Of a stretch of 16,493 nucleotides of DNA, positions 7,870 to 13,363 are shown one piece after another. How positions within the stretch are numbered: position 1 is the stretch's first letter; every line of letters starts with the position of its first letter. The translations under genes were made by a program, and so were the position numbers. The DNA comes from an uncultured Bacteroidales bacterium (GTDB taxonomy: Bacteria; Bacteroidota; Bacteroidia; Bacteroidales; P3). The stretch spans positions 1 to 16,493 of the forward strand of contig CAMWTX010000012.1 in the NCBI GenBank assembly GCA_947177315.1. The letters are read 5' to 3'. The notes under the pieces were generated by a model. It searched no databases and was not told the DNA's origin. It was given only the letters and a program-made list of their open reading frames with translations.

Positions 7870-8841
7870 ATGGCTGGTTTAAAGGAACTCAGAATCCGTT
7901 TGGAGTCGGCGCGCTCCACGCAGCAGCTTACCTCCGCCATGAAAATGGTGTCGGTATCGAAGTTGCGTAAGGCGCAGCTCAAGACCGCCCATGTGCGCGC
8001 CTTGTGTTTCCGCTTGCTGGAGATATACCGCAATGTGGCGGAAAACGCCTCGCCCAACGAGCAAAACAGCCTTCTGCATCAAGGTTACGCTTCGGTGAAC
8101 CGGGTTCTGGTGATTGTGTTGGCTTCCGACAAGGGAATGTGCGGCAGTTTCAATTCCAATGTATGCAAGGAGGCCGAGCAGTATATCAAGCGGACCTACG
8201 GGCATCTGCCGGCACAGGATATCGAGGTGTTGCCCTTGGGTAACCGTGCCGTGGCGTATTTTGCAGGCAAGGGTCATGCGCTGTCCGATATACCGGGCAT
8301 TTCGCCCACGGATGCCGATTATGCGCAGGTGTCTGTCTTTATGCAGAAAATATTGGAAAAATACCGCCAAGGGATTTTCCACCGGGTCGATTTGGTGTGT
8401 GAAAAACCTATCAATGCCGCCACTCAGATAGTGCGTACCCGCAAAGTGTTGCCCATAGACCATATTCTGGAATCCGGAACAAGGCTTCTGGATGATGAAC
8501 GCAACAAGGCGGCTTCGGCGGCGGCTATCGAAGATGCCTATTCGGCAGCGGTGGGTGTCGGCGCTTTCTTCTCCGACAAGGTGGAAATATTGCCCGACGC
8601 GCAGACGGTTATCAATTCGATGTTGCCCATGGTGTCGGTGCTGTATTTCTACTTAGCCTTGTGCCAGTCTTTGGTAGCGGAACACGGGGCGCGCATGACC
8701 GCCATGAGCAAGGCTTCCGAAAATGCCGAAGCCTTGATTAAGGAACTCAATCTCCGATATAACAAATTGCGTCAATCCGCCATTACGAACGAACTTTTGG
8801 AAATCGTGAGCGGTGCCAATGCCTTGGCGGAAGAAGCCTGA
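7870..8841 (+). CDS. atpG: ATP synthase F1 subunit gamma
   Basis: The 323-residue central rotor shaft. The N-terminal helix (LKELRIRLESARSTQQLTSA and on to KMVSVSKLRKAQ) and the C-terminal helix (MTAMSKASENAEALIKELNL to ANALAEEA) form the conserved antiparallel coiled coil. The central Rossmann-like domain contains the conserved LVIVLASDKGMCGSFN-type strand-turn at about 78-93. It is about 30 residues longer than the common 285-295, with the excess in the middle domain. It ends the operon: instead of atpD-atpC, a hairpin with a T-run and then a tRNA gene follow. Confidence 0.95.
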   Translation: MAGLKELRIRLESARSTQQLTSAMKMVSVSKLRKAQLKTAHVRALCFRLLEIYRNVAENASPNEQNSLLHQGYASVNRVLVIVLASDKGMCGSFNSNVCKEAEQYIKRTYGHLPAQDIEVLPLGNRAVAYFAGKGHALSDIPGISPTDADYAQVSVFMQKILEKYRQGIFHRVDLVCEKPINAATQIVRTRKVLPIDHILESGTRLLDDERNKAASAAAIEDAYSAAVGVGAFFSDKVEILPDAQTVINSMLPMVSVLYFYLALCQSLVAEHGARMTAMSKASENAEALIKELNLRYNKLRQSAITNELLEIVSGANALAEEA

Positions 8842-8842
8842 G

Positions 8843-8873
8843 GAAACCGCAGGAAGCGGGTTCGAATTTTTTT
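8843..8873 (+). terminator. Probable rho-independent terminator of atp operon
   Basis: Just after the atpG stop, AACCGC (8845-8850) can pair with GCGGGTT (8856-8862) around a 5-nt loop, with one bulged G. A run of seven Ts follows at 8867-8873. The stem is short and imperfect. It also lies immediately before the tRNA promoter, so it would insulate the tRNA from atp transcription. Confidence 0.45.
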
Positions 8874-8874
8874 A

Positions 8875-8905
8875 TTTGGAGAATTAAAAAATATGTGTAT
8901 CTTTG
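8875..8905 (+). promoter_or_regulatory. Promoter of tRNA-Asp (TTTG-N19-TAnnTTTG)
   Basis: TTTG at 8875-8878 and TATCTTTG at 8898-8905 are separated by exactly 19 nt, a full match to both elements of the Bacteroidota housekeeping promoter. Transcription should start near 8910-8912, giving a leader of about 13 nt before the mature tRNA. This is the best-matched promoter in the window and a strong taxonomic clue. Confidence 0.85.
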
Positions 8906-8924
8906 CACCCTCAATAAGAGAGCA

Positions 8925-8998
8925 GGTCCGGTAGTTCAGTTGGTTAGAATACATGCCTGTCACGCATGGGGTCGCGAGTTCGAGTCTCGTCCGGACCG
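8925..8998 (+). tRNA. tRNA-Asp (anticodon GTC)
   Basis: The 74-nt cloverleaf folds completely. The acceptor arm GGTCCGG (8925-8931) pairs with CCGGACC (8991-8997). The anticodon stem CATGC/GCATG encloses the loop CTGTCAC with anticodon GTC at 8959-8961. The T arm GCGAG/CTCGT encloses TTCGAGT. The discriminator base is G, the aspartate identity base. The D arm has the GGTTAGA loop. CCA is not encoded (CTG follows), so it must be added after transcription. Confidence 0.97.
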
Positions 8999-9008
8999 CT
9001 GAGAATCG

Positions 9009-9036
9009 AAAGGAAGCTAGAGTGGCTTCCTTTTTT
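9009..9036 (+). terminator. Rho-independent terminator after tRNA-Asp
   Basis: AAAGGAAGC (9009-9017) pairs perfectly with GCTTCCTTT (9025-9033) around a 7-nt loop, and the T-run continues to 9036. It starts 11 nt after the tRNA. With its own promoter and terminator the tRNA is a single-gene transcription unit. I see nothing recognisable in 9037-9123 beyond it. Confidence 0.85.
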
Positions 9037-9123
9037 GTTATAAGGGTGATTTATGATAGTTTTATATACTAGATTCCCTAAAACAAAAGATTCTGTATGT
9101 AATAACCCAGCGCAAGTCCTTTG

Positions 9124-9747
9124 ATGCTTCACCTCTATCTGACCACCTTTCCTTCGTATCCCCAAAAAATTGAAAGAAAATCATTGTCGGAAGCCTTTAT
9201 TCAACAGATCTTGCAGTCCGAAACAGGCGAGGTTCACCCCATCAGGATAGAAAGAACGGCGCAGGGCAAGCCCTATCTACCCGATTATCCGGAATTGTTC
9301 TTCAATTACAGCGATTCGGGCGATACGGCGGTGGTGGCGACCGACAGCCGCCCGGTGGGTGTGGATATCGAAAAGATACGTCCGCGTTCCTTTCAAGGCA
9401 TATTGGAACGCTTTTTCCTGCCCGATGAAATCAAACAAGTGGAGGCCTCCACCGAAGAAGAAAGGCTGATTCGCTTCTTTCGGCTTTGGACGGCCAAAGA
9501 AAGCCTTCTCAAACAGATAGGTTGCGGCTTGGGCGGCGAAATGCGCTCTTATGAAGTATGCCAGAACCGTGCCCGCTGCGGAGAAAACGAATTGTCTTTG
9601 CAGACCTTTGTCCTTTCCCGCAACGGCCAAATAACTCCCTACGGGAATGTTCCGGTATCGGTAGGCGATACCTTGCTGACCCTGTGCTCCGAGAGCGGGG
9701 AAGATCCCCGGTTCTATTTATTGCCGAGTATGAACGATTCGATATAG
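9124..9747 (+). CDS. 4'-phosphopantetheinyl transferase, Sfp type
   Basis: A 207-residue cytoplasmic enzyme that moves the phosphopantetheine arm of coenzyme A onto a serine of acyl- or peptidyl-carrier proteins. The hallmark motifs are present: GVDIEKIRP at 79-87 with metal ligands D81 and E83, and FRLWTAKESLLK at 119-130 with E126. The N-terminal half holds the usual GKPYL and FFNYS blocks. Where the family normally has NxSHS, this protein reads NYSDS, so the coenzyme A-contacting His is replaced by D64. ATG at 9124 is chosen over the adjacent TTG at 9121. Its last 34 nt overlap the convergent thioredoxin gene. No synthase cluster is nearby, so it may serve fatty-acid ACP or a remote pathway. 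Length is close to Sfp (224). Confidence 0.85.
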   Translation: MLHLYLTTFPSYPQKIERKSLSEAFIQQILQSETGEVHPIRIERTAQGKPYLPDYPELFFNYSDSGDTAVVATDSRPVGVDIEKIRPRSFQGILERFFLPDEIKQVEASTEEERLIRFFRLWTAKESLLKQIGCGLGGEMRSYEVCQNRARCGENELSLQTFVLSRNGQITPYGNVPVSVGDTLLTLCSESGEDPRFYLLPSMNDSI

Positions 9748-10154
9748 GATTTGAGCTGCTCTTTGGGCAGAACGCCGGCATTCATGGCCGGTTGCCCGTT
9801 CAAGGGAACGAACAGCAGGCTGGGAATGCTCTGAATGCCGAAAGCTGTCGAAAGTTCCTTTTCCACATCCACGTTCACTTTGTAGAAGATAACCTTGCCC
9901 TCGTATTGCTCCGCCAATTCCTCCATAATGGGAGCGAGCATCTTGCAGGGGCGGCACCAGTCGGCGTAGAAGTCAATCAGGCAGGGCAGTTTCCCCTTGT
10001 ATTGCCAGGTAGCGGGATTGTCCTTGTAGTTGTGAACCTTTTCCAAAAAGTCGGAGGTGCTCAGGTATTTGACATGCGTGGGGTTTTGCGCCGAACACGA
10101 AAAGGCGCAGGCAGTGAGCAAAAATGCGGTTGCAAGTAAGAATATCCGTTTCAT
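9714..10154 (-). CDS. Exported thioredoxin-fold protein with CRPC active site
   Basis: A 146-residue thioredoxin with an N-terminal export signal. Residues 4-15 are hydrophobic and LTAC at 13-16 fits a lipobox, so it is probably a lipoprotein; an alternative is signal peptidase I cleavage near SCSAQ. The thioredoxin domain holds DFYADWCRPCK at 61-71 with redox cysteines C67 and C70, and SIPSLLF with the cis-proline. CRPC replaces the classical CGPC. It resembles the periplasmic TrxP-type thioredoxins of Bacteroidota that reduce or oxidise envelope proteins. It begins 10 nt after the dapD stop on the same strand, so the two are probably one transcript, and it runs tail-to-tail into the phosphopantetheinyl transferase gene. 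Confidence 0.9.
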   Translation of the reverse strand: MKRIFLLATAFLLTACAFSCSAQNPTHVKYLSTSDFLEKVHNYKDNPATWQYKGKLPCLIDFYADWCRPCKMLAPIMEELAEQYEGKVIFYKVNVDVEKELSTAFGIQSIPSLLFVPLNGQPAMNAGVLPKEQLKSYIESFILGNK

Positions 10155-10164
10155 ATAAAGTGTT

Positions 10165-10974
10165 TTAGCAAGATATGTTGAAGTCGCGCAAGGCGTCGTT
10201 CAGCGTGGTTTTGGTATCGGTGGAAGCCTTTCTTTGCCCGATGATCAGGGCGCAGGCCACATGGTAGGTGCCGGCAGGGAATTCCTTGGGCATCGAGCCG
10301 GGAATCACCACCGAACGGGGCGGCACCATGCCTTTGTAGGTACGGGGCTCCGGACCGCTCACATCGATGATATGGGTCGATTTGGTAAGGCAGACATTGG
10401 CCCCCAGCACGGCTTCCTTGCCGATATGCACGCCTTCCACGAGAATGCAGCGCGAGCCGATAAAACAGTCGTCTTCCACCACCACGGGTTCGGCGCTCAC
10501 CGGTTCCAGCACGCCGCCTATGCCCACGCCACCGCTCAGATGCACATTCCGTCCGATTTGGGCGCAGGAACCCACCGTGGCCCAGGTATCCACCATCGTA
10601 CCCGCTCCCACATACGCGCCGATATTCACATAGGAGGGCATCATCACCGCGCCGGCTTCCAAAAACGAACCGTAGCGCGCTATGCCGTGCGGCACCACAC
10701 GCACCCCGGCATCGGCCAAGTTCTTTTTAAGCGGAATCTTATCGAAGAACTCAAACGGACCCACCTCCATCACCTGCATTTTCGACAGGGGGAAAAACAG
10801 CACCACGGCTTTTTTGACCCATTCGTTCACTTGCCAGATGTCGGGATTGACCACGCGGATTTTGCCCTGGTCCAGGAGCTCCACGGCTTGGCGCACGGCT
10901 TGTGCGTAGGCCGGTTCCTGCAATAGAGCCCTGTTTTGCCAGGCTTCCTCGATATAGCGTTGAAGGTTTTCCAT
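10165..10974 (-). CDS. dapD: 2,3,4,5-tetrahydropyridine-2,6-dicarboxylate N-succinyltransferase
   Basis: A 269-residue enzyme that succinylates tetrahydrodipicolinate in the succinylase route to meso-diaminopimelate and lysine. The N-terminal helical domain (1-95) is followed by a left-handed beta-helix of hexapeptide repeats (about 98-235), including YVGAGTMVDTWATVGS (121-136), the conserved HLSGGVGIGGVLEP (145-158) and CFIGSRCILVEG (170-181). Length matches E. coli DapD (274). ATG at 10974 is chosen over an in-frame ATG at 10992 because a TAnnTTTG promoter element lies between them and the protein then starts like its relatives. Downstream is the exported thioredoxin. Other succinylase genes (dapC, dapE) are not here. 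Confidence 0.96.
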   Translation of the reverse strand: MENLQRYIEEAWQNRALLQEPAYAQAVRQAVELLDQGKIRVVNPDIWQVNEWVKKAVVLFFPLSKMQVMEVGPFEFFDKIPLKKNLADAGVRVVPHGIARYGSFLEAGAVMMPSYVNIGAYVGAGTMVDTWATVGSCAQIGRNVHLSGGVGIGGVLEPVSAEPVVVEDDCFIGSRCILVEGVHIGKEAVLGANVCLTKSTHIIDVSGPEPRTYKGMVPPRSVVIPGSMPKEFPAGTYHVACALIIGQRKASTDTKTTLNDALRDFNISC

Positions 10975-10981
10975 AGAACTA

Positions 10982-10989
10982 CAAAGGTA
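10982..10989 (-). promoter_or_regulatory. -7 element for dapD, almost abutting the start codon
   Basis: The minus strand reads TACCTTTG, an exact TAnnTTTG match. Its last base is separated from the dapD ATG (10974) by only 7 nt, so the transcript should begin at or within a few bases of the start codon. No good TTTG -33 box is visible 17-23 nt upstream. Confidence 0.55.
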
Positions 10990-11002
10990 CACTATAAATG
11001 CG

Positions 11003-11010
11003 TAACTTTA
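11003..11010 (+). promoter_or_regulatory. Candidate -7 element for the sugar-nucleotide operon
   Basis: TAACTTTA differs from TAnnTTTG only in the last base and lies 18 nt before the ATG at 11029. It overlaps the short (54-bp) divergent spacer shared with dapD. No TTTG -33 is seen at the right distance. Confidence 0.35.
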
Positions 11011-11028
11011 CCCGTTTTTTGTACGCTT

Positions 11029-12036
11029 ATGATAAATTTCGGAATTGTCGGTTGCGGCTATATCGGCAAACGCCATGCGGCGATGATTGCCGGCAACGGG
11101 GCTTGCCGCCTGCAGGCTTTTTGCGATGTAAAGCCCAGGGAGAGCCTCGGCATGGAGGCTTATGACGCCGCTTTTTATCCGGATTACGCCCAGATGCTTG
11201 CCGGAGAGGCCGGTTTGGATGTGGTCAATATATGCGTTCCCAATGGTCTGCATGCCGATTTTGCGGTCAAGGCGATGGAATACGGCGCCCATGTGGTGGT
11301 GGAAAAGCCGATGGCGCTCACCGCCCGCGATGCCGACTGTATGGTGGCGGTTTCGCGCAGAACGGGCAGAAAAGTGTTTTGCGTGATGCAGAACCGTTAT
11401 TCGCCGCCCTCGGCATGGATCAAATCATTGGTGGATTCGGGCATTTTGGGGCAGATTGAAATGGTGCAGGTAAACTGCTACTGGAACCGCGACGAACGCT
11501 ACTATGTACCCGGCAGCTGGCATGGCTCGGCCGATTTGGACGGCGGCACGCTCTTTACCCAGTTCAGCCATTTCGTGGATATCCTTTCCTGGCTTTTTGG
11601 CGACATCACCAACATAAAGGCGCGTTTCGGCGATTTCCGCCACCGGGAGCTGACCGCTTTTGAAGATTCGGGCATGGTTCAGTTCGATTTTGTGAAAGGC
11701 GGCGGTATGGGCTGTTTCAATTACTCCACGGCGGTATATGACCAAAATCTGGAAAGTTCGTTGACCATCGTGGCGCGCAACGGCAGCGTGAAGATAGGCG
11801 GACAGTATATGGACAAAGTAGAATATTGCCATGTAAAGGACTATGTGATGCCGGTTCTTCCGCCCACCAACCCGGGCAACGACTACGGAGCCTACAAAGG
11901 TTCGGCGCAAAACCATCAGTATGTGATTCAAAACGTGGTGGACGTGTTGGAGGGCAAGACCGATGCCATTACCGCCACGGCGGAAGAAGGCCGCCTGGTG
12001 GTGGATATGATAGAACGGATATATTCACTTCGTTAA
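11029..12036 (+). CDS. Gfo/Idh/MocA oxidoreductase, probably UDP-GlcNAc-uronate 3-dehydrogenase-like
   Basis: A 335-residue NAD(P)-dependent oxidoreductase. The Rossmann motif GCGYIG is at 8-13, followed by NICVPNGLH (67-75), the family's EKPMAL with catalytic-type Lys at 92-97, QNRYSP (121-126) and DGGTLFTQFSHFVD (171-184) with the expected active-site His at 181. The pattern resembles WlbA/WbpB enzymes, which oxidise C3 of UDP-N-acetyl-glucuronic acid on the way to UDP-2,3-diamino uronic acids. The next gene, 10 nt downstream, is a UDP-N-acetylhexosamine 6-dehydrogenase that would make that substrate, which supports the assignment. ATG at 11029 is chosen because the Rossmann strand starts at residue 2; an earlier in-frame ATG at 10936 would run back through dapD and its promoter. 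Exact substrate is inferred. Confidence 0.82.
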   Translation: MINFGIVGCGYIGKRHAAMIAGNGACRLQAFCDVKPRESLGMEAYDAAFYPDYAQMLAGEAGLDVVNICVPNGLHADFAVKAMEYGAHVVVEKPMALTARDADCMVAVSRRTGRKVFCVMQNRYSPPSAWIKSLVDSGILGQIEMVQVNCYWNRDERYYVPGSWHGSADLDGGTLFTQFSHFVDILSWLFGDITNIKARFGDFRHRELTAFEDSGMVQFDFVKGGGMGCFNYSTAVYDQNLESSLTIVARNGSVKIGGQYMDKVEYCHVKDYVMPVLPPTNPGNDYGAYKGSAQNHQYVIQNVVDVLEGKTDAITATAEEGRLVVDMIERIYSLR

Positions 12037-12046
12037 GAGGTTTGTT

Positions 12047-13345
12047 ATGGAGATTACGGATTTTATCGAAAAAAAGAAGAAAATATCGGTAACCGGATTG
12101 GGTTATGTGGGCTTGCCCTTGGCTTTGGCATTGGCAAAGAAGGTTAGTGTGATAGGTTTCGATACCGACAGGGCGCATATTGAGGCGCTTCGGAAAGGAA
12201 CCGATGCCTCGGGCGAATTGCCGGCGGAGGCTTTTGAAAATACCGATATCGTCTATACCGACCATGCTTCCGATTTGGCGGAGGCTTCTTTCCATATTGT
12301 GGCGGTTCCCACGCCTATCGATGCCTTCAACAATCCCGATATGGAACCTTTGCTGGCCGCAACCCGCACGATAGGGGCGGTTCTGAAAAAGGGCGATTAT
12401 GTGGTGTATGAATCCACGGTGTATCCGGGGGCTACCGAAGACGAATGTGTTCCCTTGCTCGAAAAAATATCGGGGCTGCGGTGCGGAAAGGATTTCAAGG
12501 TGGGGTATTCGCCCGAGAGGATCAATCCCGGCGACCGGAAGCATACGCTTGCCAATACGCGCAAAATTGTTTCGGGTTGCGATGCGGAGGCCTTGCAGCG
12601 GATAGGGGAGGTGTATGCCCTGGTGGTGGATGCCGGCTTGCATTACGCACCCTGCATCAAGGTGGCCGAATCGGCAAAGATTATCGAGAATATCCAACGC
12701 GATGTGAATATCGCCCTGATGAACGAACTTTCCATTATCCTGGGGCGCATGGGTATCAATACCTACGATGTGTTGGCGGCGGCGGAAACCAAATGGAATT
12801 TCTTGCCGTTCAAGCCCGGATTGGTGGGCGGCCATTGCATCGGGGTGGATCCCTATTATCTGGTGTATAAGGCGCGTGAGCTCAAATATCATCCGCATGT
12901 CATCAACGCAGGTCGTTTTGTCAACGACTCGATGGGCGGCTATGTGGGCAAGCGGATTATCAAGAGGCTTATTTCGATGGGCAGAACCATACTGAACGGG
13001 CGTATCCTGGTGCTGGGCATTACGTTTAAGGAAAATGTGGCCGATATACGCAATTCCAAGGTGGCGGACATCATCAACGAGCTCAAGGATTACGGCATGC
13101 AGGTGGATGTGGTTGACCCGAGGGCGGATGCCGCGGCGGTAAAGCGGATGTATGGTTTCGACCTCTGCCGTCAACCGCAGGAAAAGGCTTACGAAGCGGT
13201 GGTGGCGGCGGTTTCGCATCAAGAATACCAAAATCTTTCCGAAGCGGATTTACTCCGTTGGCTGCGGGATGAAAACGGTTTGGTGGACGATGTGAAAGGC
13301 ATCTTCCGTGGCAAGGTTTCCAAGTTGGAATATTGGAGTTTATAA
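12047..13345 (+). CDS. UDP-N-acetylhexosamine 6-dehydrogenase (WbpA/TviB family)
   Basis: A 432-residue NAD-dependent nucleotide-sugar dehydrogenase that oxidises C6 of a UDP-N-acetyl-hexosamine to the uronic acid in two steps. The GLGYVG NAD motif is at 17-22, ESTVYPGAT at 122-130, YSPERINPGD at 154-163, and KVAESAKIIENIQRDVNIAL at 205-224 with the active-site Lys at 211. The nucleophile is C264 in GGHCIGVDPYY. The C-terminal UDP-binding domain begins near 310 (LNGRILVLGITFKEN). These blocks are closer to the TviB/WbpA/WbpO group than to UDP-glucose dehydrogenase; GlcNAc versus GalNAc specificity cannot be read from sequence. A GAGG 6 nt before the ATG is one of the few Shine-Dalgarno-like sites here. 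It is probably co-transcribed with the preceding oxidoreductase. Confidence 0.9.
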   Translation: MEITDFIEKKKKISVTGLGYVGLPLALALAKKVSVIGFDTDRAHIEALRKGTDASGELPAEAFENTDIVYTDHASDLAEASFHIVAVPTPIDAFNNPDMEPLLAATRTIGAVLKKGDYVVYESTVYPGATEDECVPLLEKISGLRCGKDFKVGYSPERINPGDRKHTLANTRKIVSGCDAEALQRIGEVYALVVDAGLHYAPCIKVAESAKIIENIQRDVNIALMNELSIILGRMGINTYDVLAAAETKWNFLPFKPGLVGGHCIGVDPYYLVYKARELKYHPHVINAGRFVNDSMGGYVGKRIIKRLISMGRTILNGRILVLGITFKENVADIRNSKVADIINELKDYGMQVDVVDPRADAAAVKRMYGFDLCRQPQEKAYEAVVAAVSHQEYQNLSEADLLRWLRDENGLVDDVKGIFRGKVSKLEYWSL

Positions 13346-13363
13346 ATAGAAAACATTTTTGGA

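Noticed and set aside
8925..8998. tRNA-Asp as an integration site of a mobile element
   Set aside because: No integrase gene, no repeat of the tRNA 3' end and no phage-like genes are visible on either side in this window.
10936..11028. Upstream in-frame start for the Gfo/Idh/MocA gene
   Set aside because: It would overlap the start of dapD and its promoter and add 31 residues before the Rossmann fold, unlike the family.
11969..13231. A 420-codon open frame antisense to the sugar dehydrogenase
   Set aside because: It is a shadow of the NAD-dependent dehydrogenase gene, whose catalytic motifs are all in the plus-strand frame.
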